From Actinoplanes lobatus (lineage in GTDB: Bacteria; Actinomycetota; Actinomycetes; Mycobacteriales; Micromonosporaceae), in NCBI RefSeq assembly GCF_014205215.1, contig NZ_JACHNC010000001.1:10226501-10290500 (forward strand): a stretch of 64,000 bases of DNA, in the 5' to 3' direction. This document shows, one piece after another, positions 1 to 8,614 of this stretch. The notes below the pieces were generated by a model that was not told the origin of the DNA, did not search any database, and was given only the letters and a program-made list of their open reading frames with translations. Numbering within the stretch: the first letter of the stretch is position 1; every line of letters begins with the position of its first letter. The position numbers and the translations under genes are program-made.

Positions 1-108
1 GGGGTGCCGGCCGGCGCGTACAGGCGCAGGTGGGTGTCGTTGTCGCGGTGCGGTGCGCGGTGGCGGATACAATTTCGGCCGGGAGTCCCTCTACGTCGGG
101 ACAGTCGC

Positions 109-260
109 ATGAACCTCGTTCCTGCCCCGAACGATCTGGATATCGACCGCATCGCCACCTCGCCCGAGCAGCAGGTGCGGCTGCGCGTTCGCGGTGACCT
201 GGACAGGCACACCGCACACCTGCTGATGGCCGCTGTCGCCGACCCGCTCAGAGGATTTGA
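109..260 (+). pseudogene. N-terminal fragment of a STAS-domain anti-sigma factor antagonist
   Basis: From ATG 109 the frame gives about 50 residues. They match the first beta strand and helix of STAS-type anti-sigma antagonists (VRLRVRGDLDRHTAHLLMAA). The central conserved serine region and the rest of the domain are absent. After about position 255 the frame runs into sequence that is the 3' end of the opposite-strand MFS gene. It is therefore probably a broken remnant left at a rearrangement junction. No function is expected. The family call rests on a short match only. Confidence 0.45.
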
Positions 261-263
261 TCT

Positions 264-1694
264 TCAGGGTCTTCGCGCCGGAACGCGCGCGCCGACCTGG
301 CGCGGGCACTCGCCCGGGGTGCGGCGTGGGATCAGCAGGGTGGCCCCGAGTGCCGTGGCAGCGGTGAGAGCGGCGACGGCGAAGACGACGAGGTAGGCGT
401 TCAGTGACGGCGCGGTGCCGCCGCCGGGGACGGTCATGGTCAGGTTGGCCAGGATCGTGGCGACCACAGCGCTGCAGACGGCCTGGCCGATCGATCGCAT
501 GAGGGTGTTGATGCCGTTGGCGGCGGCGGTCTCGTGGACCGGCACCGCCATCATGATCAGGCTCGGCAGCGCGGAGTAGGCCAGGGCGGTACCGGCGCCG
601 ACGAACAGGGTGCCCGCCACGATCGTCCACAGGGTCTCGCTGGTGAAGATCCGTACCGTGTATCCGGCGGCCATCACCACACAGGCCAGCATCAGCGTGA
701 ACCGTGGCCCACGGTGGGTGGAGATACGGCCGGAAACCGGTGACAGCAGCGCCATCGCCAAACCGCCGGGGATCAGGCACAGGCCGCTGACGATCACCGA
801 CAGGCCGAGCCCGTACCCGGTGGACTCCGGCTCCTGCACCAACTGCGCGGTCGACAGCGTGTTGGCATAGAAGGCGAAGCCGATGAGCAGGCTGGCCATG
901 TTGGTGAACAGCACCGCGGGCCGGACCGTCGTACGCAGATCGACCAGGGGCTGCCGGGTGCGCAGTTCGAACCAGCCCCACAACGGGGCGATCAGGACGG
1001 CGGCGGCGAACAGTCCCCAGGTGCGCGGGGCGGACCAGCCCCACGCCGCGCCCTTCGACACCGCGGTCAGCAGGAAGACCAGGACCATGGTGAGGCCGAG
1101 AGCGCCGGGGATGTCGAAGCGGCCGGGCGTGCGCACCGACGATTCCGGCACGATCAGCCGGATCAGGACGATGAACAACAGGCTCAGGCCGGCGGCCACC
1201 CAGAACATGGTGTGCCAGTCGGCGAAGTGGACGACGGCTGCGGCGATCGGGATGCCGAAAGCGGCGCCGATACCCATGGTCGAACTCATGATCGCGGCCG
1301 CGGAGATCATCCGGTCCGGTGGCAGCTCGTCACGCAGGATGCTCATGCCCAACGGCACCACGGCCAGGGCGGCGCCCTGCAACGCCCGGCCGGTGATGAG
1401 GACGGCAAGGTGGGAGCTGACGGCACAGAGCAGGGAGCCGGCGACCAGCAGGCCGAGGACGCCGAGCAGGACGCGGCGTTTGCCGTACATGTCACCGGCC
1501 CGGCCGAGCAGCGGGGTGAAGACCGCGCCGGTGAGCAGGGTGACGGTGACCATCCAGCTGACGTCGGCGGGTGCGCTGTTCGTGAGCTTCGGCAGGGTCG
1601 GCAGCAGGGGAACGACGATGGTCTGCAGGATCGCCACGATGATGGCGGACGCGGCGAGCACGGCCAGGGTGAGCCGGGGACGCAAGGAGGTCAT
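264..1694 (-). CDS. MFS drug-efflux-type transporter
   Basis: A 476-residue major facilitator protein, probably a proton-driven exporter in the cytoplasmic membrane. The first helix starts near residue 8. The loop 2-3 signature GRAGDMYGKRRVL sits near residues 64-76, and hydrophobic segments continue to about residue 455 (roughly 12-14 helices). The length and the N-terminal pattern resemble the EmrB/QacA-type (DHA2) drug transporters. Its ATG overlaps the TGA of the upstream tetR-type gene (ATGA at 1691-1694), so the two are translationally coupled and the regulator probably controls the pump. The substrate cannot be read from sequence. Confidence 0.85.
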   Translation of the reverse strand: MTSLRPRLTLAVLAASAIIVAILQTIVVPLLPTLPKLTNSAPADVSWMVTVTLLTGAVFTPLLGRAGDMYGKRRVLLGVLGLLVAGSLLCAVSSHLAVLITGRALQGAALAVVPLGMSILRDELPPDRMISAAAIMSSTMGIGAAFGIPIAAAVVHFADWHTMFWVAAGLSLLFIVLIRLIVPESSVRTPGRFDIPGALGLTMVLVFLLTAVSKGAAWGWSAPRTWGLFAAAVLIAPLWGWFELRTRQPLVDLRTTVRPAVLFTNMASLLIGFAFYANTLSTAQLVQEPESTGYGLGLSVIVSGLCLIPGGLAMALLSPVSGRISTHRGPRFTLMLACVVMAAGYTVRIFTSETLWTIVAGTLFVGAGTALAYSALPSLIMMAVPVHETAAANGINTLMRSIGQAVCSAVVATILANLTMTVPGGGTAPSLNAYLVVFAVAALTAATALGATLLIPRRTPGECPRQVGARVPARRP

Positions 1695-2263
1695 GCCTGG
1701 TGGGGTCCTTCGGTGACGAGCCCGGCACCGAGCAGGTCGAAGCCCTCACGGACGAGGACGCTCAGCCGGTCGTACTCCTGATCGGGCTGCCAGGTGGCGA
1801 AAGCGCTGCGCATCACGGTCATGGCCGAGCCGGTGAGCAGCCGGGCGTGCAGGCCCTCGCCGGGATGCCGGGCGGCGGCGCAGGCGGTCAGCGCCTTCTC
1901 GAGCACGCCACTGGGAGTGACGTTGCGGAACTGTTTGTGCAGGCGGAGTTTCGCCTCGTGAGTGGCGACGAAGCCGAGGACGATCTCGCGCATGCAGATC
2001 CAGACAGGAGCGTCGGGTGGCAGGGCGCGAACGATTGCGGCCAGGCGTTCCGGCTCTTCCGGGTCGGGGCCGAACAGCAGGTCTTCCTTGGTGTCGAAGT
2101 AGTTGAACAGCGTTCGTTTGGACACGCCGGCCGCGGCGGCGATCTCTTCGACGCTGACGTTCTCGACACCGCGTTCTGCGGCCAGCCGGAGCCCGGCCTC
2201 ACGCAGCGCGGCCCAGGTCTGTCGCTTCTTGCGTTCCCGGAGGCCGCCGTCGGTTTCGGTCAC
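1691..2263 (-). CDS. TetR/AcrR-family transcriptional regulator
   Basis: A 190-residue one-component repressor. The N-terminal helix-turn-helix is plain (VEEIAAAAGVSKRTLFNYF, residues about 38-56), followed by the usual alpha-helical ligand-binding domain. GTG at 2263 is chosen as the start (TETDGGLRERKK follows); a TTG at 2281 is possible but would add six unusual residues. It is the first gene of a two-gene operon with the MFS pump, which it presumably represses until an exported compound binds it. Just upstream lie two tandem 17-bp repeats that are good candidates for its operator. Confidence 0.88.
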   Translation of the reverse strand: MTETDGGLRERKKRQTWAALREAGLRLAAERGVENVSVEEIAAAAGVSKRTLFNYFDTKEDLLFGPDPEEPERLAAIVRALPPDAPVWICMREIVLGFVATHEAKLRLHKQFRNVTPSGVLEKALTACAAARHPGEGLHARLLTGSAMTVMRSAFATWQPDQEYDRLSVLVREGFDLLGAGLVTEGPHQA

Positions 2264-2285
2264 ACCGCCGAGACTAGACAAAAGA

Positions 2286-2319
2286 TTTTACCGAGTGCAA
2301 GTTTTTACCTGGTGCAGGT
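2286..2319. promoter_or_regulatory. Two tandem 17-bp repeats, probable TetR operator/promoter
   Basis: Units at 2286-2302 (TTTTACCGAGTGCAAGT) and 2303-2319 (TTTTACCTGGTGCAGGT) agree at 14 of 17 positions and abut directly. They sit 23-56 bp upstream of the regulator's GTG, where its promoter must be. TAAAAT on the minus strand inside the first unit could serve as a -10 element. Autoregulation is inferred from position, not shown. Confidence 0.5.
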
Positions 2320-2477
2320 GCGGCCCAAGACCAGGCAGGTCTGCCTAAAACCGGCTAAACAGGCGTAATAGCCGCATAAGATCAACATCCGGATCAGCGC
2401 TGGCCACGACCTCGTTGGACGACAGGCGCCGTGCCCGCCGAGACGGGGCGCACGGCGGGTGCAGAGAAAGGGCAGAC

Positions 2478-3521
2478 ATGGACTTCGCGCCCACCAAGAC
2501 GGCCTGGATGACCCGCCGGCTACCGGCAGGGCTGGACGTGACCTGGTCGCCGGTCGGGTCTCCGACCGTCGGCGACGTACTGGCCTGTGAGGTGATCACC
2601 CTGTCCCTGCTACGACACCTCGACACCGCCGACGGCCGGCGCACCATGCTCTACCCCGGGGACCGGATCATGTGTGTGGTGGGCAACCGGTACTCGACGT
2701 CAGCATTGCAAGGACGCGGCCGCGTCACCGGGGACGTCACCGAAATGCTCAGTGCGTCCGGCCTCTGCGGTGAGGTGGTGGGGCGCAGCGCCGAGGTGGC
2801 CCCGCCGACGACGCTTCGGGTGCTCGCTCAGGCCCACCACGCGGACCGCCCGCTCAACGTTCGGTCGTTCCTCCTGCCGCCCGCCCAGCCGATCGGCCCG
2901 AAGCCGACCTGGATCGTGGTCGCCGGCTCGGCGATGGACGCCGGCAAGACAACCGCCTGCGCGTCGATCATCCACGGTCTCACCTGCGCCGGTTACCGCG
3001 TCGGCGCCGCCAAACTCACCGGTACGGCGAGCCCGCGCGACCTGTCGTCGTTCCGCGACGCCGGCGCCGACCCGGTCCTCGAATTCCTGGACATGGGCTG
3101 GCCGTCGACCGACGGCTGCGACCGGGCGGACCTCGCGGCGATCGTCGCCGGGCTGACCGGCCACCTTCAGGCCGCGGCAGTCCAGGTCGGGGTGCTGGAG
3201 ATCGCCGATGGGCTGCTGCAACGCGAGACCGAGATGATCCTGCGAGCACTTTCCGGCTGGCTGGGACCGGCGCACATCGTGCTCGCGACCCGGGAAAGCC
3301 TCGCGGCCGTCGCCGGAGCCAGGCAGTTGCGCCAGATGGGCCACGACGTTCTCGCGGTCACCGGGGTCGTGACCAACAGTCCACTCGCCTGCCAGGAGGT
3401 CGAGCTGGCCGGGGCCGGGCCGTGCATTCCTACCGCGGGTCTCGGCACCGCCGTCGCATCGTTGGTCGAGCAACGGGGTGACCGGCACATCGGGCAGCCC
3501 GCACCGGTCGCCGTCGGGTGA
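2478..3521 (+). CDS. P-loop NTPase of unknown role (DUF1611/BioD-like fold)
   Basis: A 347-residue protein. ATG 2478 is preceded by AGAAAGGG and is preferred over an upstream in-frame ATG at 2415. The N-terminal half has no recognised motif. The second half begins with a Walker A loop (AGSAMDAGKTT, near residues 155-165), followed by KLTGT and a long alpha/beta domain, in the manner of dethiobiotin-synthetase-like and DUF1611 P-loop proteins. It is 25 bp from the start of an ABC exporter on the same strand, so the two are probably co-transcribed. The reaction is unknown; an ATP- or GTP-dependent ligase or chaperone role would suit the fold. Confidence 0.6.
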   Translation: MDFAPTKTAWMTRRLPAGLDVTWSPVGSPTVGDVLACEVITLSLLRHLDTADGRRTMLYPGDRIMCVVGNRYSTSALQGRGRVTGDVTEMLSASGLCGEVVGRSAEVAPPTTLRVLAQAHHADRPLNVRSFLLPPAQPIGPKPTWIVVAGSAMDAGKTTACASIIHGLTCAGYRVGAAKLTGTASPRDLSSFRDAGADPVLEFLDMGWPSTDGCDRADLAAIVAGLTGHLQAAAVQVGVLEIADGLLQRETEMILRALSGWLGPAHIVLATRESLAAVAGARQLRQMGHDVLAVTGVVTNSPLACQEVELAGAGPCIPTAGLGTAVASLVEQRGDRHIGQPAPVAVG

Positions 3522-3546
3522 CCGCCGGCCGGCCCGGGGCCCGCGA

Positions 3547-5325
3547 ATGTTGAAGGCGGCGTGGCGGTTCCGGCGGTTCCTGCTCCCGCACGCGCCGGCC
3601 CTCGGCGCCGGCGCGCTGCTGGTGGTGCTGGGAACACTGCTCGCCCTGGCGCAGCCGTGGCCACTGCAGGTGATCGTCGACGGGGTCGTCGGCGGCCAGG
3701 CCCAGGACGGCTGGCTTCCCACCCTGATCGCCGGATCGAGCGGCAACCGGTCCGTCGTCCTCATCCGGGCGCTGGCGGCGACCGTGCTCCTGGTCGGCCT
3801 GTCCGCGCTGATCGGCTACATCAGCGACCTGCTCATGAACCGGGCCGGGGCACGGACAATCGTCACCATCCGCGGCGCGCTGTTCGCCCACGTCCAGCGA
3901 CTCTCGCTGTCGTTCCACCTCGACCAGCGGGTCGGCGACCTGGTCGCCCGGCTCACCACCGACATCGACCGCTCGCAGAACATGCTGGTGGCGATCTTCG
4001 ACACGCTGATCCCGAACGCGGTGATGCTGGCCGGACTCGCCGCGGTGATGGTGCTGGTAGAACCGTCCTTCGGCCTGCTGGCGCTGAGCATCGCGCCGCC
4101 GCTGTTCCTGGTGACCTACCACTTCACCCGCAAAATCAGGCGCGCGTCCCGGTCGGCCAGGGAAGCCGATGCCGGCCTGGCGGCAATGACCAACGAGACG
4201 CTGGGCGCGATCCGGGTGGTGCAGGCGTTCGGCCGGGAACGGCTCGAGGACGACCGGTTCGCCGGCCACAGCCGGGAGAGCCTGACGGCCAGCCTCCGCG
4301 CGATCAAGCTCCGGGCCGGCCTGCCGCCACTGATCGAGCTGATATCACTCGCCGGCACCCTGCTGGTCACCTACGTCGGGGTCCAGCGCGTGCTCGACGG
4401 CCGGATGAGCCTGGGCGTGCTGCTGGTGTTCCTCAGCTACCTCCGGTCGCTGTACCGGCCGATGCGGGCACTGTCGAAGATGTCCTACGTCGTGAGTCAA
4501 GGCGTGGCCAGCGCGGAACGGGTCGATGCCATGCTGGGCACCGACGACACGATCCCCCAGGCCCGCGACGCCCGGCCGGTCCGCCGCCTGCGCGGGCGGG
4601 TGGAGTTGCGCAACGTCACCTTCGCCTACGACCCGGCGAAACCGCGAGTGCTGAACGCGGCCAGCCTGGCCGTCGAACCGGGCGAGCACGTCGGCATCGT
4701 GGGCCGCACCGGTGCCGGCAAGTCCACCCTGATCAGCCTGATCCCCCGGTTCTACGACCCGCAGGCCGGCAGCATCCTGCTCGACGGCATCGACATCCGG
4801 GACCTGCACCTGGCCGACCTGCGCCGGCAGATAAGCCTGGTGCTGCAGGAACCGTTCCTGTTCTACGGCACGATCCTGGACAACATCCGGTACGGCGATC
4901 CCGCGGCGTCGCTCGACCAGGTGTGGGAGGCGGCCACCAGGGCCCACGTGACCGAGTTCCTCGACCGGCTCCCCCAGGGACTCGACACCAGGATCGGCGA
5001 ACGCGGCGGCACCCTGTCCGGCGGGCAGCGGCAGCGCATCGCCGTCGCCCGCGCCATGCTGCACGACGCCCCGATCCTCATCCTCGACGAGCCCACCACC
5101 GGCCTGGACCGCGACTCCGAGGCGCTGGTGCTCGACGGCCTGCACCGGCTCACCCGCGACCGCACCACGTTCGTCATCTCGCACCACCCCGCCGCACTGG
5201 CCCGGGTCGACCGGATCATCGAGGTCCGCGACGGGCACCTACTGCCGTCGGCACCGGCACCGCATCACCACTCGGCCGGTCTTCGCCTCACCCCGCAGGT
5301 GACCCGGCACCGGGCGGACACATGA
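3547..5325 (+). CDS. ABC exporter, fused membrane and ATPase domains
   Basis: A 592-residue half-transporter expected to act as a dimer in the cytoplasmic membrane. Six membrane helices fill residues about 15-310. The nucleotide-binding domain has Walker A GRTGAGKST (near 395), Q-loop LQEPFLFYG, signature LSGGQRQR, Walker B ILILDEPTTGLD and the H-loop histidine in FVISHHPA. This is the layout of MsbA/LmrA-type type IV exporters. ATG 3547 (MLKAAWRF) is the likely start; an earlier frame-open codon at 3478 lies inside the preceding gene. The substrate is unknown. Pairing with the upstream P-loop protein suggests that both handle one compound. Confidence 0.85.
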   Translation: MLKAAWRFRRFLLPHAPALGAGALLVVLGTLLALAQPWPLQVIVDGVVGGQAQDGWLPTLIAGSSGNRSVVLIRALAATVLLVGLSALIGYISDLLMNRAGARTIVTIRGALFAHVQRLSLSFHLDQRVGDLVARLTTDIDRSQNMLVAIFDTLIPNAVMLAGLAAVMVLVEPSFGLLALSIAPPLFLVTYHFTRKIRRASRSAREADAGLAAMTNETLGAIRVVQAFGRERLEDDRFAGHSRESLTASLRAIKLRAGLPPLIELISLAGTLLVTYVGVQRVLDGRMSLGVLLVFLSYLRSLYRPMRALSKMSYVVSQGVASAERVDAMLGTDDTIPQARDARPVRRLRGRVELRNVTFAYDPAKPRVLNAASLAVEPGEHVGIVGRTGAGKSTLISLIPRFYDPQAGSILLDGIDIRDLHLADLRRQISLVLQEPFLFYGTILDNIRYGDPAASLDQVWEAATRAHVTEFLDRLPQGLDTRIGERGGTLSGGQRQRIAVARAMLHDAPILILDEPTTGLDRDSEALVLDGLHRLTRDRTTFVISHHPAALARVDRIIEVRDGHLLPSAPAPHHHSAGLRLTPQVTRHRADT

Positions 5326-5530
5326 CCGCGGGACGGCCTTCGTCGGCGACACCCTGCTCGGCGGGGGAGAGTGAGCCGCACGGGCCTGACCCGCGTGTTG
5401 AAATAGAGCCCGGACAATCGGCGATTCCGATCTGCCCAGAACCATTCAACCGTGCGCGGAGGGAACCGTGTCGGCGGATCGAGGTTGAGGCCACCTCAGG
5501 GAATAGTCTCGGAGGATTGCCATTTAGGAA

Positions 5531-5570
5531 AAACCGACGGCGGCTCGCTGAACCAGTCGAGCCGCCGCCG
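5531..5570 (-). terminator. Rho-independent terminator of the cold-shock gene
   Basis: Arms GGCGGCTCG (5539-5547) and CGAGCCGCC (5558-5566) pair around a 10-nt loop. On the minus strand the stem is followed by GGTTTTTCC. It lies 17 bp after the csp stop codon. The stretch 5326-5530, between the ABC gene and this terminator, shows no gene. Confidence 0.8.
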
Positions 5571-5582
5571 GCAGTGGTGGGA

Positions 5583-5786
5583 TCAGAGAGCCCGAATGTT
5601 CTCGGCCTGCGGGCCCTTCTGACCCTGGGTGATGTCGAACTCCACCCGCTGGTTCTCGTCAAGGCTGCGGAAGCCGCTCGCCGAGATCGCCGAGAAGTGG
5701 GCGAACACGTCGGGGCCGCCACCGTCCTGGCTGATGAAGCCGAAGCCCTTGTCGCCGTTGAACCACTTCACGGTACCTGTAGCCAT
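5583..5786 (-). CDS. cspA: Cold-shock protein (CspA family)
   Basis: A 67-residue single cold-shock domain. Both RNA-binding motifs are intact: RNP1-like KGFGFI (residues 13-18) and RNP2-like VFAHF (27-31). The start is [18 protein letters not shown]. The protein binds single-stranded RNA/DNA and acts as an RNA chaperone in the cytoplasm. The gene is monocistronic, with a strong terminator behind it. Its leader is unusually structured: a 21-bp palindrome lies 23-43 nt before the ATG and a terminator-like hairpin with a U-run about 85-130 nt before it. This suggests control in the 5' leader, as is usual for cold-shock mRNAs. Confidence 0.95.
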   Translation of the reverse strand: MATGTVKWFNGDKGFGFISQDGGGPDVFAHFSAISASGFRSLDENQRVEFDITQGQKGPQAENIRAL

Positions 5787-5808
5787 GTCATTTCCTTAAC
5801 AGCTGTCG

Positions 5809-5829
5809 GAGTCCGCACTGTGCGGACTC
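5809..5829. promoter_or_regulatory. Perfect palindrome in the cspA leader
   Basis: GAGTCCGCAC and GTGCGGACTC form 10-bp arms around a single central base, 23 nt upstream of the cspA ATG. It could be a protein operator or an RNA hairpin next to the ribosome-binding region; the sequence cannot decide between them. Confidence 0.5.
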
Positions 5830-5870
5830 TCACGCCGCCGTGTTGATCACCCACGTCGAATCGACGCGGA

Positions 5871-5915
5871 AAACGAAAAAGCGCCTGGACGGGCTTCAGA
5901 TAACCCATCAGGCGC
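5871..5915 (-). terminator. Terminator-like hairpin in the cspA leader (possible attenuator)
   Basis: Arms GCGCCTG (5881-5887) and CAGGCGC (5909-5915), with an inner GGG/CCC pair, are followed on the minus strand by CTTTTTCGTTTT. No minus-strand gene lies immediately upstream for it to end. It may therefore act as an intrinsic terminator inside a long cspA leader, or end a short unrecognised transcript. Confidence 0.5.
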
Positions 5916-6071
5916 CGAAAACGTCTACGGAAATCAAAACTGCAACGGGGCAACCGTAGCACAGAAATCCGCTGCCGGCCCCGGATCTTGCAACCAGTTT
6001 CCGGCTCGGCGATTTCCGGCGGTCCGGCCGGCGCTCCGAAGTCGCTCCGGAGGGTCCGTGAGGATAGGGCG

Positions 6072-6599
6072 GTGGACGTCGTGTCGATCCTGGCTTTTGT
6101 CCTCGCGACCGTCGCCGTCGTCGCGGTGGTGCGGTGGGTCGCCGGCCGGGCCGGTCTACGGGCTTCCTCCCCGGATCCTCACCGTGATTCAGGGTGAAGG
6201 CCTTTTGAACGACGCCACCGCGCTCACCATCCTGAGCGTCGCGGTCGCCGCGGCCATCGGTGACGGATTCTCGGCGCCGGCCGCGCTCGGCCAGTTCCTC
6301 ATCGCCGCCGCGGGTGGCGTGGCCGTGGGCGTACTCGTCACTTTCGCTGCCCGCCTGCTGTCCCAGCCGCTCAGCGGCGATCCGATGCCGGCGAATGCCG
6401 TATCGCTGGCCACACCGTTCGGCGCCTGTCTTCTCGGTGAGGTGATATACGTCTCCGCCGGGTGGCCATCGATGCCCAACGGGAGGAGTTCCTGCGCTGG
6501 CGCGATGCCTGGCGGCTGCCCGACGAGGGTCCGCGTGTACCGGAACGCGAACTGGATCTTGAGGAGCGGCTGCCGCCGGACCGGCCGGCACGCCGGTGA
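6072..6599 (+). pseudogene. Decayed CPA1-family Na+/H+ antiporter
   Basis: Three pieces in two frames read as one antiporter. From GTG 6072 the frame gives an N-terminal membrane helix (VVSILAFVLATVAVVAVVRW). From about 6165, in another frame, comes the conserved core LPPRILTVIQGEGLLNDATA and two more helices. From about 6462 the original frame gives a hydrophilic tail (REEFLRWRDAWRLPDEG) ending at TGA 6597-6599. The middle membrane helices are missing, so there were at least two internal deletions as well as frameshifts. A working member would be about 500 residues with 12 helices; this one cannot function. Confidence 0.7.
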
Positions 6600-6676
6600 A
6601 CCCCGGCACACGCCTTCACGCATTCACGCAGGCCGGCACGGCCGGCACCCGACGGTTGTCATCGTCGGAGGGAGAC

Positions 6677-6844
6677 GTGTCGAGCCACGAAGGCGGAACA
6701 GTGGACATTTCAAACGCGGAAATCGATGGTGCGATGCCGCCCGGAGACCGACAAAGTAAAGAATTCGCAATGGAGGAGAAGAGCACCGGAATTCGGATCT
6801 CTCTGGCCACCGGCCAGGACGCCGATACGACCGGCCGGCAATGA
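6677..6844 (+). CDS. Small hypothetical protein (55 aa)
   Basis: GTG 6677 is preceded by a good Shine-Dalgarno GGAGGGAG (6668 onward). The product is short and hydrophilic, without signal peptide or membrane segment, and contains EFAMEEKSTGIRISLATGQD. The lower GC around EFAMEEK is unlike a random high-GC frame. No family is recognised. It is kept only because of its ribosome-binding site; it may be spurious. Apart from it, 6600-7231 shows no gene. Confidence 0.3.
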   Translation: MSSHEGGTVDISNAEIDGAMPPGDRQSKEFAMEEKSTGIRISLATGQDADTTGRQ

Positions 6845-7231
6845 GCCGCCAGGTCACCCTGGGATCGCGCGGCACCGAAGCCTCACGCCTCGTGCGCCGA
6901 CCCGCCCGCGTTCGCCGTGGCGCCACCTCGAATGGGTGGCGCGTCACCGACCGGGTCGCCCCGCCTGGCGGCGTGCTCGCCCCTCACACTACCCGCGCGG
7001 CACTGGATCGACCCTGATCAGAATTCGCGTCATCCTGTCCACCATATCTGGCACCTGAGGGATGTTCCGCCCGTGCTACGTTTGCGCTGCTGCAATTTTA
7101 TTCTCCTTTCGCCGAACATCCGACAGGAATGTGATCCGTCAGATGTTCAGTCTTGATCTCCTGGACGCGGCCCCTCAGCTCGGCGGCACGCAAGAACGCC
7201 CGGCGCAGTCTCTGAAATTCAAGGGGTAATC

Positions 7232-7441
7232 ATGATCTCCGGAACCATGAAATGGCTCAGCGCCGACAGGGGGTTTGGATTGATCACCCGCGATGACGGC
7301 GACACGGACGTTTTCGTACATTTCTCCGCCATCGCGGGATCCGGCGCCCAGGGCATCGAGAACAACCAGCGGGTCGAATTCGACATCGCGCAGAGCCGCA
7401 GAGAAATCCACGCGGTCAATATCCGCCCCATCCGGCCGTGA
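7232..7441 (+). CDS. Divergent cold-shock-domain protein
   Basis: A 69-residue cold-shock domain with AAGGGG five nucleotides before its ATG. RNP1 is altered to RGFGLI and RNP2 reads VFVHF. Position 9, tryptophan in most members, is kept (MKWLSADRGFGLI), but the usual phenylalanine after it is leucine. It shares about half its residues with the 5583-5786 protein, on the opposite strand 1.4 kb away. It probably binds nucleic acid, perhaps with different affinity. It lacks the structured leader seen at the other gene, so its regulation probably differs. Confidence 0.88.
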   Translation: MISGTMKWLSADRGFGLITRDDGDTDVFVHFSAIAGSGAQGIENNQRVEFDIAQSRREIHAVNIRPIRP

Positions 7442-7549
7442 CCTTCCGGGAGCATCGTGAGCAGCCGGCAAGATGGCGACGTGCCGTACATAGATCACTT
7501 TCGCAGAACGGAAGAACGGGCCGGCCTCCGCCGCCTGTAGGGTCGCCGC

Positions 7550-7783
7550 ATGATGGTTCAACAGCACTGGTGGAACGGCAGCAGCACCGCTCGCTTCCGG
7601 CGCGATGTCTACATCCGCAGTGACGGCTCTCAGTGGGACGTCCTGGTCCAGATCGGCGGGACGGCGGGCAGCTATCGCGTGCAGCAGTGCCCGGGACGCG
7701 GAACGGCGCAGATCGTCGCCGACGCGTGGCGCGGCTCGAACGAGGCCTGGCAGGAGCTGAAACCGCAGGCCACCGCGGACTGA
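7550..7783 (+). CDS. Small hypothetical protein (77 aa)
   Basis: Two consecutive ATGs (7550, 7553) start a 77-residue protein with a regular beta-rich pattern (RRDVYIRSDGSQWDVLVQIG ... AWRGSNEAWQEL). No signal peptide or membrane helix is present. No clear Shine-Dalgarno is visible; TAGGGT 8 bp before the ATG would suit a -10 box of a leaderless transcript. Codon use fits the genome. The family is not recognised beyond the many small conserved actinobacterial proteins of this size. Confidence 0.55.
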   Translation: MMVQQHWWNGSSTARFRRDVYIRSDGSQWDVLVQIGGTAGSYRVQQCPGRGTAQIVADAWRGSNEAWQELKPQATAD

Positions 7784-7798
7784 GAACGGCGAACCGAG

Positions 7799-8110
7799 TC
7801 ACGGCGGGTATTCCGCCACCGGTACCACCGCACCCACGCCATCGTCGACCTCAGCGAACGTGGTGAGCAAGCCGGCAAGGGCGTCGAGGGCCGCGGCGCC
7901 GGTCAGGCCCAGATCGTGCACGAACTCGAGCAGCCCCTGGTCTCCGCAATGTCCGCCGGCCCGGTCCGAACCTCCGCCAATCCGCCGCGGTATCCCCGCC
8001 AGGCGAGCAGGGTGGCGATGATCTCGCACGGAAAACCGCTCGTCACCTGCTCGATGCGGTCGGCCGGCACCCCGTTCCAACGGCGCCCCGCCGGCCATGC
8101 AGCCGATCGA
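7799..8110 (-). pseudogene. Frameshifted hypothetical protein
   Basis: Two overlapping minus-strand frames join into one plausible chain. The upstream part is VPADRIEQVTSGFPCEIIAT with LLAWRGYRG; the downstream part is GLLEFVHDLGLTGAAALDAL and on to the stop at 7799. The switch lies near 7940. Each half has natural codon use and amphipathic helices, which suggests a single gene broken by an indel. No family or function is recognised. The remainder to 8224 holds nothing further. Confidence 0.35.
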
Positions 8111-8224
8111 AGGCCGTCGAAGGGTTTCGTAACGCCGAACCGGGGCATCCCAGTCGCAGCACCGTTGCTCAGCGAGATGTCGTCAACCGACGAGGTCCGT
8201 GCGCGAGCGCGGGAGAGGAACGTC

Positions 8225-8401
8225 ATGGGGCTCGACGACAAGATCGAGAACAAGGCGCAGGAAGCCACGGGCGAGGCGAAACAGACCATCGGCGAGGCCA
8301 CCGACGACAAGGAACTCCAGGCCGAGGGCAAGGCGGACCAGAGGTCCGCAAATCTCAAGCAGGCCGGTCAGAAGATCAAGGACGCCTTCCGAAGGAAGTG
8401 A
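8225..8401 (+). CDS. CsbD-family stress protein
   Basis: A 58-residue, highly charged helical protein: MGLDDKIENKAQEATGEAKQ, then a glycine- and lysine-rich middle and KIKDAFRRK at the end. This is the compact CsbD pattern, and the length is normal. Members are general-stress proteins of unknown mechanism, under sigma-B control in Bacillus. The ATG has GAGAGGA 5-11 nt upstream. It stands alone between hypotheticals and a convergent exporter gene. The following 210 bp (8402-8614) show nothing. Confidence 0.85.
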   Translation: MGLDDKIENKAQEATGEAKQTIGEATDDKELQAEGKADQRSANLKQAGQKIKDAFRRK

Positions 8402-8614
8402 CAGCCGTACGCCTCGACGGGGCCGGCTCCGGCTGCTGACCTCGTCGAGGGTGCGGGGCCGCTGGAAGCCGATCAACTCGGTTCCGGCCAGCGACACGAG
8501 ACCTGTGGGCCGAGTGTCCATATTAGTCCAAAACATCCCGCTCGTACGGGCTTCGGACCAACCGCCTGATCGGAGCACGCCGGCCAGGGCCGCCATCGTG
8601 CGGCCACGAGGCGT

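Noticed and set aside
883..1781. Long plus-strand open frames opposite the MFS gene
   Set aside because: They are arginine- and proline-rich shadows of the membrane protein on the other strand, as expected at 70% GC. No ribosome-binding site or family match.
3561..5846. A 761-residue plus-strand open frame over the ABC gene
   Set aside because: Composition is almost only R, G, P and A; it is the +1 shadow of the real exporter, which has all ABC motifs.
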